A stretch of DNA of 64,000 bases from Curtobacterium sp. VKM Ac-2865 (lineage in GTDB: Bacteria > Actinomycetota > Actinomycetes > Actinomycetales > Microbacteriaceae). Below, in pieces: positions 15,255 to 23,784 of the stretch. The stretch spans positions 124,001-188,000 of the forward strand of contig NZ_JADKRZ010000002.1 of the NCBI RefSeq assembly GCF_015350905.1. Reading direction: 5' to 3'. Under the pieces are notes generated by a model that was given only the letters and a program-made list of their open reading frames with translations, did not search any database and was not told the origin of the DNA. The stretch's first letter is position 1. Each line of letters opens with the position of its first letter. A program made the translations under genes and the position numbers.

Positions 15255-15824
15255 CTACGCGTCGGGTGCGCGCCAGGTGATCGTGGCGTCGCCCTCGGGG
15301 CCCTCGTCGACCGGTGCCGCACGCAGGTAGCTGACGGCCTCGACGGTGCTGCCCTCGGGTGCGAGCAGGACGGCGCAGACGTCGGCAGTCCCGTCGTCGG
15401 TGAGGACCTTCGCGATCGCGGAGCGGTCGAACGGGCAGGCGTCCTGCAGCACCGCGTTCCGGTCCGCAGCGTCGAGCTCGGGACCCGCTTGCAGCCGGTC
15501 GCCGGCGCGGAGCCCCCAGGCGTCGTTGGCCAGGTCGCCGACGGCGTCCGTGTCGAAGGTGCCGCTCTCGGTGCGGACGGTGAAGTGGGCGAGGTAGGCG
15601 TCGTCCCCCTTCGGGTCGAGCCCGAACTGGTCCATGGCGCGAGCGGTCACGCGCTCGACCTTCGTGGCCCGGATGTCGAGCTGGCCGTGGAACGCGGAGC
15701 CGTTGAGCTTCGTGGTCACGGAGTCCCCGATGTCGTGGCCGCCCTGGGCGCACCCGGTCAGCGTGATGGCGGCGGCGATGGCGAGCACACCCGCCGTGGT
15801 CAGTCGTGCTGCGGTCCCCTGCAT
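15255..15824 (-). CDS. Secreted lipoprotein of unknown function
   Basis: 189 aa. A signal peptide (charged MQGTAAR, hydrophobic core) ends in the lipobox LTGC, so Cys25 should be lipidated and the protein anchored outside the membrane. The mature part has two more Cys (DACPF, ADVCAV) that could form a disulfide. I recognise no domain. A TACCGT box ends 8 nt before the ATG on the minus strand. It is divergent from mntH. Confidence 0.75.
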   Translation of the reverse strand: MQGTAARLTTAGVLAIAAAITLTGCAQGGHDIGDSVTTKLNGSAFHGQLDIRATKVERVTARAMDQFGLDPKGDDAYLAHFTVRTESGTFDTDAVGDLANDAWGLRAGDRLQAGPELDAADRNAVLQDACPFDRSAIAKVLTDDGTADVCAVLLAPEGSTVEAVSYLRAAPVDEGPEGDATITWRAPDA

Positions 15825-15914
15825 GGTCGACCACGGTAGTCAGCCGGGAGGCCCGGGGCACGTCCCCGAAGGAAGCTCGCCTGTCCGTCGGGTTGCGCAT
15901 CGCCGAACTCCTGA

Positions 15915-15930
15915 ATTCGGTCCCCCGAAT
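15915..15930 (+). promoter_or_regulatory. Palindrome upstream of mntH, candidate MntR operator
   Basis: ATTCGG-TCCC-CCGAAT is a perfect 6+6 inverted repeat ending 20 bp before the mntH start. Its position suits a metal-dependent repressor. The match to any known MntR site is not established. Confidence 0.4.
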
Positions 15931-15950
15931 CCTCTGGCATGCTCGGCAGC

Positions 15951-17204
15951 ATGACCGACATCGTCACCCCGCGCCGCGCCCCCGCCGGCGGCCCACGGAA
16001 GCGTGCGGCCGGCCTGACGCTCCTCGGGCCGGCGTTCGTCGCCGCGATCGCCTACGTCGACCCCGGCAACGTCGCCGCGAACCTCACCGCGGGGGCGCAG
16101 TACGGCTACCTGCTGCTCTGGGTCCTCGTCGCCGCGAACGCCAGCGCGGTGGTCGTGCAGTACCTGTCGGCGAAGCTCGGGGTGGTCACCGGGAGGTCGC
16201 TGCCGGAGATGCTCGGGCTGAAGATGCGCCGGACACCGCGCCTGCTGTTCTGGGCGCAGGCCGAGGTGGTGGCGGCCGCGACCGACGTCGCCGAGGTGAT
16301 CGGCGGCGCGCTGGCCCTGCACCTGCTGTTCGGCCTGCCGCTGGTCGTCGGGGGCGTCATCACCGGGGTCGTCTCGATGGCGATCCTCGTGCTGCAGAAC
16401 CGGCGGGGGGCCCGCACGTTCGAGGTCGTCGTCACGTCGATGCTCGCGATCCTGACCGTGGGCTTCTGCGCGGGGCTGCTGTTCGCGCAGGTGTCACCGG
16501 GCGAGCTGGTGTCCGGCCTGGTCCCGCGCTTCGAGGGCACGCAGTCGGTGATGCTCGCCGCGTCGATGCTCGGGGCGACGGTGATGCCGCACGCGGTGTA
16601 CCTGCACTCGGCCCTCGCCCGCGACCGGCACGGCGACACCCCTGCGGGACCGGAGCGCCGACGGGTCCTCGTCGCGACGCGGTGGGACGTCGCCCTCGCG
16701 CTCATCGTGGCGGGCGGCGTGAACGTCTGCATGCTCGTGCTGGCGGCGGCCACGCTGCCCGGGGTCGCCGGCACCGACACCATCCCGGGGGCCCAGGCCG
16801 CGATCGCCGCGAACGTGGGGCCCGTCGTCGGGGTGCTCTTCGCCGTGGGGCTGCTGGCGTCCGGCCTGGCCTCGACCTCGGTGGGCTGCATGGCCGGGGC
16901 GGAGATCATGCACGGGCTGCTGCACGTGCGGGTCCCGCTGCTGGCCCGGCGCCTGGTGACCCTGGTGCCGGCGCTCGTCCTGCTCGCCGTCGGTGCCGAC
17001 CCGACGATGCTGCTCGTGGTGAGCCAGGTCGTGCTGAGCTTCGGGATCGCCTTCGCGCTCGTCCCGCTCGTGGTCTACACGTCGCGCCGGAGCGTCATGG
17101 GCGCCGACGTCAACGCCGCGACCACCCGCGTCGTGGCGTGGGTGATCGCGGCGGTGATCGTCGCGCTGAACGTGGCCCTGGTGGTGCTCACGTTCGTCGG
17201 GTGA
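15951..17204 (+). CDS. mntH: NRAMP-family divalent metal transporter
   Basis: 417 aa, proton-coupled Mn(II)/Fe(II) importer in the cytoplasmic membrane. The two metal-site signatures are present: DPGN in helix 1 (YVDPGNVAAN) and MPHAVYLHS in helix 6. About 11 hydrophobic helices can be counted, the usual NRAMP number. I take the ATG at 15951 (MTDIVTPRR); another in-frame ATG lies at 15939. It sits alone, ends 8 bp before the convergent DUF427 gene, and has a palindrome just upstream that may be a metal-responsive operator. Confidence 0.93.
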   Translation: MTDIVTPRRAPAGGPRKRAAGLTLLGPAFVAAIAYVDPGNVAANLTAGAQYGYLLLWVLVAANASAVVVQYLSAKLGVVTGRSLPEMLGLKMRRTPRLLFWAQAEVVAAATDVAEVIGGALALHLLFGLPLVVGGVITGVVSMAILVLQNRRGARTFEVVVTSMLAILTVGFCAGLLFAQVSPGELVSGLVPRFEGTQSVMLAASMLGATVMPHAVYLHSALARDRHGDTPAGPERRRVLVATRWDVALALIVAGGVNVCMLVLAAATLPGVAGTDTIPGAQAAIAANVGPVVGVLFAVGLLASGLASTSVGCMAGAEIMHGLLHVRVPLLARRLVTLVPALVLLAVGADPTMLLVVSQVVLSFGIAFALVPLVVYTSRRSVMGADVNAATTRVVAWVIAAVIVALNVALVVLTFVG

Positions 17205-17212
17205 GCCGGGGG

Positions 17213-17515
17213 CTACTCGACGACGCGGACGCCCTTCCAGAACGCCACGTAACCGCTGTAGTCCTGGCCGACGCGGTCGAAGGACGACGGGATGGGGGTC
17301 GGGTACGACCAGGCGTTGTCCTTGAGCGACTGCCCGTCGACGTTCACCGTGTAGTACTGCGTGTCGCCCTTCCATGGGCAGTGGTACTGGGTGTCGGTCT
17401 CGGTGAAGAGCTCGGTCTTCACGCTCGACGGCGGGAAGTACCAGTTGCCCTCGATCTTGATGAGGTCGTCCTCGGATGCCTCTGCGATGACGGTGTCGCC
17501 GACGACTGCCTTCAT
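17213..17515 (-). CDS. DUF427-family protein
   Basis: 100 aa. The family fold is recognisable from the N-terminal MKAVVGDTVIAEA, the central WYFPP and the YHCPWKG motif. DUF427 proteins are small, cytoplasmic and beta-rich; no reaction is established. GAGGAG lies 6 nt before the ATG at 17515, which decides this start over the open frame eight codons further upstream. It is convergent with mntH. Confidence 0.88.
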   Translation of the reverse strand: MKAVVGDTVIAEASEDDLIKIEGNWYFPPSSVKTELFTETDTQYHCPWKGDTQYYTVNVDGQSLKDNAWSYPTPIPSSFDRVGQDYSGYVAFWKGVRVVE

Positions 17516-17572
17516 GATGTGCTCCTCGTGCCGTGCCACGATCCGGTGACCGCTGGCGTGATGGCTGGAACG

Positions 17573-18178
17573 CTACGCCCGGCCGGTGTGTTCCCCCGGT
17601 CGGAGGGTCAGCAGCTCCAGTCCCGCGGCGAGCGCCGCGTGCACCTGCTCCGGGGCGAGCTCCCGAGCCGCCTCGGACGCGGACACCAGGTGGCGGACGG
17701 CTCGACGGAGGCCGGTGAACGCGGCGCAGGCGGCAGCGGCCTCCGGCGAGCAGTGGTCGATCCCGACCGCCGACAGCGCGTCCACGACGGCTCCGGCGCC
17801 GAGCAGGTCCTCGACGGCGAAGCCGGCCGCGTCGGGCACGTCGAGGGACTCCCCGGCCGCCTCCGCGGCGTCGTCCCCGGTGGGGTGCGGAGCGGTGCCG
17901 GCGGCGATCACCGCGACGACGCAGCGGTCACCCAGAGCGGCCTGGAGGCTCGTCACGCGGTCCGCCACCGTCGTCGCGTTGCCGAGGTGGCCGAGCACGA
18001 CCTCCGCCCCGGCCGGCACCGCGCCGCGCACGGCCCGGTGGGTGCCGTCGTCGCCGGCGCCCGGTGTCGGCAGGACGTCCGTCCACACGACCAGGTGCGC
18101 CCCGAAGGTGACCCGACGGGCATCGGCGATGCCCCACCCGAAGCGGACCTGGTACTGCTGCTGGCCTCGTTCACGCAC
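17573..18178 (-). CDS. 2-phosphosulfolactate phosphatase-like (ComB family) protein
   Basis: 201 aa. The N-terminus (QYQVRFGWGIADARRV, then VVWTDVLPTPG) matches the ComB family, Mg-dependent phosphatases first described in coenzyme M synthesis. Actinobacteria do not make coenzyme M, so the substrate here is probably different. A Cys-bearing segment (DHCSPEAAAACAAFTG) is present. The GTG start follows a GAGG-like stretch. It probably stands alone. Confidence 0.75.
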   Translation of the reverse strand: MRERGQQQYQVRFGWGIADARRVTFGAHLVVWTDVLPTPGAGDDGTHRAVRGAVPAGAEVVLGHLGNATTVADRVTSLQAALGDRCVVAVIAAGTAPHPTGDDAAEAAGESLDVPDAAGFAVEDLLGAGAVVDALSAVGIDHCSPEAAAACAAFTGLRRAVRHLVSASEAARELAPEQVHAALAAGLELLTLRPGEHTGRA

Positions 18179-18274
18179 CTCGTCACGATAACCGCTGTGG
18201 AGGACCTTTCCTTTTCCACAGGTGCTGCGCTCTGGCGACGTTCGTCAGGGGGCCCGCCAGTACGATCGACTCCC

Positions 18275-18907
18275 ATGGAGATCGCCCCCGCACCGACCCT
18301 GACCGGTGACCGCGTCACGCTCGAGCCCCTCGGCCCCGAGCACGCGGACGACCTCCGCGCGGCGGTCGGTGACGGCGATCTCTGGCGCACCTGGTACACC
18401 GCGATCCCGTCCCCGGCGCAGGTCGACGACGAGATCGAGCGGCGCCTGGCCGAGCAGGCCGCCGGCCGGATGGTGCCGTTCGCCGTGCGCGACCGACCGA
18501 CCGGACGCGTGGTGGGCTCGACGACCTTCATGGCGATCGACACCGCCAACCGCCGGGTCGAGATCGGACACACCTTCCTGGCCAGGTCGGCGCAGCGGTC
18601 CGGGATCAACACCGAGTCGAAGCTGCTGATGCTCTCGCAGGCGTTCGACGTCTGGCAGTGCATCGCGGTCGAGTTCCGCACGCACTGGCACAACCAGCAG
18701 TCCCGCGCCGCGATCGCCCGGCTCGGCGCCAAGCAGGACGGCGTCCTGCGCAACCACCAGATCGGGCGCGACGGCACCCTCCGCGACACCGTGGTCTTCT
18801 CGATCACCGCGTCCGAGTGGCCCACGGTCCGACTGTCCCTGGCCGAGCGGCTCCGTCAGCACGACCGCGCCGAGGGCTCCCGCCGCCGGTCGGCCCGGCA
18901 CGCCTGA
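18275..18907 (+). CDS. GNAT-family N-acetyltransferase (RimJ/RimL-like)
   Basis: 210 aa. The layout is of the RimJ/RimL type: the N-terminal LTGDRVTLEPLGPEHADD, the central strand GRVVGSTTFMAID, a CoA loop around SAQRSGINTE (altered from the usual Q/R-x-x-G-x-G/A), and FRTHWHNQQSRAAIARLG near the C-terminus. It transfers acetyl from acetyl-CoA to an unknown amine. TACGAT lies 8 nt before the ATG. It is divergent from the ComB-like gene. Confidence 0.87.
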   Translation: MEIAPAPTLTGDRVTLEPLGPEHADDLRAAVGDGDLWRTWYTAIPSPAQVDDEIERRLAEQAAGRMVPFAVRDRPTGRVVGSTTFMAIDTANRRVEIGHTFLARSAQRSGINTESKLLMLSQAFDVWQCIAVEFRTHWHNQQSRAAIARLGAKQDGVLRNHQIGRDGTLRDTVVFSITASEWPTVRLSLAERLRQHDRAEGSRRRSARHA

Positions 18908-18976
18908 CCCGCACGCCTGACCCGTACGCCAGATCTGCACGGCGGACCCCGGGCCGCGCGGCGTACGGTCGGCGTC

Positions 18977-19453
18977 ATGCACGTCGGTCTCCGCCTCGTC
19001 CTCGACGCCCCGGTCGCGTCCGTCCGTGACGCCCTGATGGCCCCGGCGGTGATGGTGGGGGTGACCAAGCCGTTCCTGGTCTACCGCTCGCTCGCGCCGG
19101 AGGGCTTCCCGCGCCGCTGGACCCCCGGGCAGCCGCACCCGATCGCCGCGAGTGCCTTCGGCGTCGTGCCGAGCGGTGCGAGCCACGTGGACATCGGCCG
19201 CTACGAGGTCGACGGCGTCCCCGTGCAGCGCGACAACGGCGGCGGCACGAGCGGCCTGTTCGCCCGGATGGACATGCGGCACCGGATGGCCGCGACGGAG
19301 CTCCCCGGCGGGAAGACCCTGTTCGTCGACCGGCTGGACTACCGGATGCGCCCGGCCCTGCTCGGCGTCGCGCTGTGGCCCGGCATGTGGGTCATCTGGC
19401 AGTGGCGGGCGCTCCGGATGCGGGCAGCGGCCCCGTCCTGGCCACCGGCCTGA
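18977..19453 (+). CDS. Conserved hypothetical protein, possibly SRPBCC-like
   Basis: 158 aa, starting MHVGLRLVLDAPVASVRDAL. The pattern of an amphipathic N-terminal strand, helices and later antiparallel strands (FVDRLDYRMRPALLGVALWP) fits the START/SRPBCC ligand-binding fold, but this is only a suggestion. A C-terminal hydrophobic stretch (LLGVALWPGMWVIWQW) might contact the membrane. TACGGT ends 7 nt before the ATG, a leaderless arrangement. Confidence 0.6.
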   Translation: MHVGLRLVLDAPVASVRDALMAPAVMVGVTKPFLVYRSLAPEGFPRRWTPGQPHPIAASAFGVVPSGASHVDIGRYEVDGVPVQRDNGGGTSGLFARMDMRHRMAATELPGGKTLFVDRLDYRMRPALLGVALWPGMWVIWQWRALRMRAAAPSWPPA

Positions 19454-19567
19454 GCCGACCGCCGGACCAGGCCGGCCACGGGGCGGGCCGGACCGGACAC
19501 GCCGACGGGACCCGGGCCTCCCGTCCGCCCTGGTGGCCGGGGACGGGACGGGCGTAGCCTCGTCCCT

Positions 19568-20215
19568 GTGAGCCAGACGCGCCCCCAGGAGCCGACGACC
19601 GACGACCGCGTGCACAGCACGATGGCGACCGTGGACTGGCGGCGCATGACGTTCGACCTGTACCGCCGGGTCCGGGCGACAGCCGACCCGGAGACGGCGC
19701 ACGCGCTGTGGCGCGAGACCCGTGACGCGATGTTCGCCGAGCACCCGGCCAGCCCGCTCCTCGACGAGGACGCCCGCGACTTCGAGGAGCTCCCGGTGCC
19801 GGCCTACGACCCGGCGTGGCGCTTCCGGGCCCGCATCGAGACCGCCGAGCCGAAGGTGCTCGACGTCGAGACGGGCACCGACGGCATCGTGCACTTCGAC
19901 CGCCTCGGCGTGGTCTCGCTGCCGGGCATCGGCACGCTCGACGTCTGGTCCCACGGCGGCTACGCGGGCGGCGTCTTCGTGCCCGTCAAGGACGCCAGTG
20001 CCGGCAAGGCGCGCGGCACGTACGGCGGCGGGCGCTACCTGCTCGACACGATCAAGGGCTCCGACCTCGGTGGCGACGACGGCGAGCTCGTGCTCGACTT
20101 CAACTTCGCGTACAACCCCTCGTGCGCGTACGACCCGGCGTGGGCGTGCCCGCTCGCGCCTCCCGGCAACACCGTCGCGGTGCCGATCCCCGTCGGCGAG
20201 CAGTACGACTTCTAG
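19568..20215 (+). CDS. DUF1684 protein
   Basis: 215 aa. The family signature in the C-terminal half is clear: RGTYGGGRYLLDTIKGSD, LDFNFAYNPSCAYDP and CPLAPPGN. It is a cytoplasmic protein of unknown reaction. The GTG start at 19568 lies 7 nt after TAGCCT, so the transcript is probably leaderless. It is followed 11 bp later by a GntR regulator, with which it likely forms an operon. Confidence 0.88.
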   Translation: MSQTRPQEPTTDDRVHSTMATVDWRRMTFDLYRRVRATADPETAHALWRETRDAMFAEHPASPLLDEDARDFEELPVPAYDPAWRFRARIETAEPKVLDVETGTDGIVHFDRLGVVSLPGIGTLDVWSHGGYAGGVFVPVKDASAGKARGTYGGGRYLLDTIKGSDLGGDDGELVLDFNFAYNPSCAYDPAWACPLAPPGNTVAVPIPVGEQYDF

Positions 20216-20226
20216 GAGCTGGCGAC

Positions 20227-20592
20227 ATGTCGACGACGAGCCTGGTGGCACTCGACCCCGGCGGCCGCATCCCGCCCTTCGAACAGGTGCGGTCCCAGAT
20301 CGCGGCGCAGATCAGCGCCGGCTACCTGGTCGACGGCGAACGGCTGCCCAGCGTGCGGTCCCTGGCGGACGACCTGCGGCTCGCGCCCGGCACGGTCGCC
20401 AAGGCGTACCAGCTGCTCGAGGAGTCCGGGCTCGTGCAGACCGCACGGGGAGCGGGCACCAGGGTGGTCCGACCGGCGGCGGTGCCGGACGAGGTCGCGG
20501 CGGCCATCCGTGGGGTGGTCACCGAGGCCCGCGCTGCCGGGCTCTCCGCCGACCAGGCGGCAGCGGCACTGCGGGACGCCTGGCCCGCGTAG
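20227..20592 (+). CDS. GntR-family regulator, YtrA-like short form
   Basis: 121 aa. The N-terminal winged helix is intact (PPFEQVRSQIAAQISAG, LPSVRSLADDLRLAPGTVA, then a beta-wing with TARGAGTRVV). The C-terminus is only a short helical tail, as in the YtrA subfamily, which usually represses adjacent ABC-transporter genes; none is present here. AGGAG precedes the ATG by 8 nt. It shares a transcript with DUF1684. Confidence 0.9.
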   Translation: MSTTSLVALDPGGRIPPFEQVRSQIAAQISAGYLVDGERLPSVRSLADDLRLAPGTVAKAYQLLEESGLVQTARGAGTRVVRPAAVPDEVAAAIRGVVTEARAAGLSADQAAAALRDAWPA

Positions 20593-20623
20593 CGGCCGGT
20601 GACCGCTGCGGTGTCCGTGGCGC

Positions 20624-21454
20624 TCAGCAGTGGTCGAAGACGTACGCCGGGTCGCCCTTCGGCACCAGGTCGCGATCGCGCAGGATCGTCATCGCCGGCC
20701 GGTCCCGCATCGCACACACGGACGACCACGACGGCTTGAGCGTGTCCGCGTACTCGACGTCGATGACGCGCTTGCCGTAGACGTCCGTGTACGCCGAGCA
20801 CTCCCGGTACTGCACGCACTCCTCGGCGACCGCGAAGTCGAACCCGGCGGTGCGCTTGCCGGCCGTGCCGAGCTGCGGGGTGTTCTTCTGCGCCGCCGCC
20901 ATCCCGTGGCGGTGCACCTCGGCGACGAGGGACTTCGCCAACGCGACGTTGTCCGCCCGCGTCAGGGCGCCCTCCGACCGGGTCCACGAGTCGAGGTTGT
21001 CGAACTCGACGGCGTCGAAGCCCCGGTCGCCGCAGCGGGCGACGGCCTTGCCGACGACCTCCGTGATGACGGCACGCGTCGCCGCGGTGCGGGTGTCGAG
21101 GAGCATCTCGTCCGGCCAGCCCGGGTCGGACACCGGCTTCCCAGCCGCGGTGCGGAGGATCGCGGACGGGTGTTGCCGCTTCCACATCGCGGCGTCACCC
21201 GGCTGTGTCTGGAAGCCGTTGACGTAGCAGATGCCGTAGGTGCCCTTCGCCGGGTGCTCGGTGCTGTCCCGCTCGACGACGGTCACGCCGGACGGTGGCG
21301 TGTACGCCCCGCCGAGCTGGTAGTCGGGCACACCGGAGGTCGGGAGGTCGCGGTGTCCGCCAGCTCCAGCCGTGCCGGTGTCGGCCGCACAGCCGGCGGC
21401 GCCGACCAGGGTGACGAGGAGGACGGCGGGCAGCAGCAGGGAACGGAGACGCAC
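20624..21454 (-). CDS. GH114-like lipoprotein (endo-alpha-1,4-polygalactosaminidase family)
   Basis: 276 aa. A signal peptide ends at the lipobox VGAAGC, so the protein should be exported and lipidated. The mature part follows the GH114 TIM barrel: YQLGGAYTPPSGVTVVERD, ICYVNGFQTQPGD, GFDAVEFDNLDSW with the acidic pair, and a late AEECVQYREC. The family cleaves galactosaminogalactan-type polymers, so a role in surface polysaccharide is inferred. The GTG at 21454 gives a normal signal peptide (MRLRSLLLP). Convergent with GntR. Confidence 0.82.
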   Translation of the reverse strand: MRLRSLLLPAVLLVTLVGAAGCAADTGTAGAGGHRDLPTSGVPDYQLGGAYTPPSGVTVVERDSTEHPAKGTYGICYVNGFQTQPGDAAMWKRQHPSAILRTAAGKPVSDPGWPDEMLLDTRTAATRAVITEVVGKAVARCGDRGFDAVEFDNLDSWTRSEGALTRADNVALAKSLVAEVHRHGMAAAQKNTPQLGTAGKRTAGFDFAVAEECVQYRECSAYTDVYGKRVIDVEYADTLKPSWSSVCAMRDRPAMTILRDRDLVPKGDPAYVFDHC

Positions 21455-21508
21455 GACGACCAGGGTCCCATGCTGGACCTGCTCTTCCGCCGGGTCCCGT
21501 CGGAGCGC

Positions 21509-21795
21509 TACACTGGCCGTACTCGAGGCGCCGATCGCCTCGTGCGTCGTACGGACGCCCCCGAAACCTCCCGGTCGAACTCGACCGATGCGTATCGCGC
21601 ACCACCGCTCCCCCGGAACCCGTCCGGGTGGGACACCGGTGCCAGGCTCTCTGCTGCGGCGACAGTGCCCGCATCTCCACGTCCTCTCCAGCAGAGGACA
21701 CGGCCGCTCCCCGAGCGGCCGACGGACGCGGACATGATCCCGCCCGCGCGCCGATCGAGCGCGCACCACGGCCGAATCCGGCCCGAAAGGTCGTC
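21509..21795 (+). promoter_or_regulatory. Structured leader of the DEAD-box helicase gene, six tandem hairpins
   Basis: TACACT (21509-21514) is a likely -10 box. Six perfect stem-loops follow in the roughly 275 nt before the ATG: 21524-21542 (7-bp stem CGAGGCG), 21572-21587 (CGGTCGA), 21612-21628 (CCCGGA), 21681-21699 (GTCCTCT), 21701-21721 (CGGCCGCT) and 21746-21764 (GCGCGC). The ribosome-binding site AAAGG lies after the last. Cold-shock helicase mRNAs often have long regulatory leaders, so thermo- or auto-regulation is inferred. Confidence 0.6.
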
Positions 21796-23364
21796 ATGAC
21801 CAACCCCATCGAAGACATCCGTTTCTCTGACCTCGGCGTCCCCGCCCCGATGGTCGACGTGCTCGTCAGCCAGGGCAAGGAGAACGCCTTCCCGATCCAG
21901 GCGGACACGCTCCCCGACTCCCTCAAGGGCAAGGACGTGCTCGGCCGCGGTCGCACCGGCTCCGGCAAGACCATCGCGTTCGCGATCCCCCTCGTCGCCC
22001 GTCTCGCGGCGAACCCGCAGAAGCGTCGCCCGGGTCGCCCCCGTGCCCTCGTGCTCGCCCCGACCCGTGAGCTCGCGACGCAGATCGACGCCGTGCTCGC
22101 CCCCCTCGCCAAGGCGATGGGCCTCACCACCACGACGATCTTCGGCGGCGTCTCGCAGGGCCGTCAGGTCGACGCGCTCCGGAGCGGCGTCGACATCGTC
22201 GTCGCCTGCCCCGGCCGCCTCGCTGACCTCATGCAGCAGGGTCACGCCCACCTCGACGCGATCGACGTCACCGTCCTCGACGAGGCCGACCACATGGCCG
22301 ACATGGGCTTCCTGCCCGGCGTGACGAAGATCATGCAGGCCACGCCGGAGCGCGGGCAGCGCATGCTCTTCTCCGCCACGCTCGACAACGGCGTGGACAA
22401 GCTCGTCAAGAAGTTCCTGCACAACCCGGTGATGCACTCCGTCGACGACGAGTCCAGCCCCGTCGAGGCGATGACCCACCACGTGTTCGAGGTCGCCGAC
22501 GCCGACGGCAAGAAGGACCTCGTCCAGACGCTCGCCTCGGGCACCGGTCGCCGCATCCTCTTCATGCGCACGAAGCACCACGCCAAGCGCCTGGCGAAGC
22601 AGCTCTCCTCGCAGGGCATCCCCGCCGTGGACCTGCAGGGCAACCTGTCGCAGGGTGCACGTGAGCGCAACCTCGCCAAGTTCTCCGCCGGCGAGGCCCT
22701 CGTCCTGGTCGCCACCGACGTCGCCGCCCGCGGTGTGCACGTCGACAACGTCGAGCTCGTCGTGCACGTCGACCCGCCGACCGAGCACAAGGCGTACCTG
22801 CACCGCTCGGGCCGTACCGCCCGCGCCGGTTCGTCCGGTGACGTCGTCACCGTGGTGATGCCCGCCGAGCGTCGCGACGTCGCGCAGATGATGCGCAAGG
22901 CCGCGATCTCGGTCGCGCCGCAGCAGGTCACCCCGCGGTCCGCGCCGGTGCTGGCACTCGTCGGCGAGATCGCCCCGATCCGCCACGTGGCCGAGGCGCC
23001 CGTCCAGCAGCAGCAGCCGCAGCGCCGCCAGCAGTCCTCCGCCGCCGGTTCGTCGTCCGCGGGTCGCGGTCGTGGCCGCGGTGGCCGCACGGGCGGCTCG
23101 GCGAGCGCCGGCCGCACCGGCGCCGGTCCCGACGTTGCCTCCTCGGAGCGCGGTGGCCGCAGCGGAGCGCCCAGCACGGGCGGCCAGCGTCGTTCCGGTG
23201 GCGGCCCCCGTCGCGCCGGCAGCGACTCGCCCCGCGGCGGCTCCGCTCAGGTCTGGTCCTCCGACGGTGGCTACGCCCCCGGTCGCGCAGCCGGCACCGA
23301 GTCCAGCGGCAACCGCCGTGGTGGCTCGCGCCGCGCCTCCCGTCCGGCCGGCACCGGTCGCTGA
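21796..23364 (+). CDS. DEAD-box ATP-dependent RNA helicase
   Basis: 522 aa. The two RecA domains have all core motifs: Q-motif region (FSDLGVPAPMVDVL, NAFPIQADTLP), Walker A GRTGSGKT (about residue 52), PTRELA, GG, DEAD (VLDEADHMADMGF, about 160), SAT, the domain-2 motif TDVAARGVH and HRSGRTARAG. A Gly/Arg/Ser-rich tail of about 120 residues (GRGRGRGGRTGG) should bind RNA. It unwinds structured RNA, probably in ribosome assembly or cold adaptation, like CsdA/RhlE. AAAGG precedes the ATG by 5 nt. The gene has an unusually long structured leader. Confidence 0.95.
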   Translation: MTNPIEDIRFSDLGVPAPMVDVLVSQGKENAFPIQADTLPDSLKGKDVLGRGRTGSGKTIAFAIPLVARLAANPQKRRPGRPRALVLAPTRELATQIDAVLAPLAKAMGLTTTTIFGGVSQGRQVDALRSGVDIVVACPGRLADLMQQGHAHLDAIDVTVLDEADHMADMGFLPGVTKIMQATPERGQRMLFSATLDNGVDKLVKKFLHNPVMHSVDDESSPVEAMTHHVFEVADADGKKDLVQTLASGTGRRILFMRTKHHAKRLAKQLSSQGIPAVDLQGNLSQGARERNLAKFSAGEALVLVATDVAARGVHVDNVELVVHVDPPTEHKAYLHRSGRTARAGSSGDVVTVVMPAERRDVAQMMRKAAISVAPQQVTPRSAPVLALVGEIAPIRHVAEAPVQQQQPQRRQQSSAAGSSSAGRGRGRGGRTGGSASAGRTGAGPDVASSERGGRSGAPSTGGQRRSGGGPRRAGSDSPRGGSAQVWSSDGGYAPGRAAGTESSGNRRGGSRRASRPAGTGR

Positions 23365-23492
23365 TCCTCCTCCTGTCAGAACCTGGACGCGGCCTGCGAG
23401 CGGTTGTCCGCGGGGCGCGTAGGTTCCTGGGCATCGGAGACCGCGCGAGCGGAACCCGGTTGTTTTTGTCCGACGACGGAAGGAGCCGCCAC

Positions 23493-23693
23493 ATGGCAGG
23501 CATCGACGACATCAAGAACGCCGCTGAGAAGGCGGCCGGCAAGGTCAAGGAAGCCGTCGGCAACACGACGGACAACGACCGCCTGAAGGCCGAGGGTCAG
23601 ACCGACCAGGCCAAGGCCTCGACCAAGCAGGGTGCGACCGACGTCAAGGACGCCGCGCACGGCGTGGCCGACAGCTTCAAGAACGACAAGTAG
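23493..23693 (+). CDS. CsbD-like stress-response protein
   Basis: 66 aa, highly charged and Ala/Lys/Asp-rich, with the CsbD-like pattern AAEKAAGKVKEAVGN, a central DRLKAEGQTDQ and a C-terminal DVKDAA. CsbD proteins are small, probably disordered, and in Bacillus belong to the sigma-B general stress regulon. AAGGAG lies 7 nt before the ATG. It is a single-gene unit ending in a strong bidirectional terminator. Confidence 0.9.
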   Translation: MAGIDDIKNAAEKAAGKVKEAVGNTTDNDRLKAEGQTDQAKASTKQGATDVKDAAHGVADSFKNDK

Positions 23694-23722
23694 GACCAAG
23701 CCGGTCTCGACAGACCGTGCTG

Positions 23723-23757
23723 CGAAGCCCCCGGGACCAGCGGTTCCGGGGGCTTCG
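23723..23757. terminator. Bidirectional terminator
   Basis: CGAAGCCCCCGGGACC (23723-23738) pairs with 23742-23757 across loop AGC, with one mismatch-type pair. It lies between the convergent CsbD and Nudix-like genes. Confidence 0.85.
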
Positions 23758-23784
23758 TCGTGTGCGGGCGGGGTCGGAGCGGCG

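Noticed and set aside
17573-18178. Coenzyme M pathway gene
   Set aside because: The ComB-like fold is present but no other coenzyme M genes are nearby and Actinobacteria do not use the pathway.
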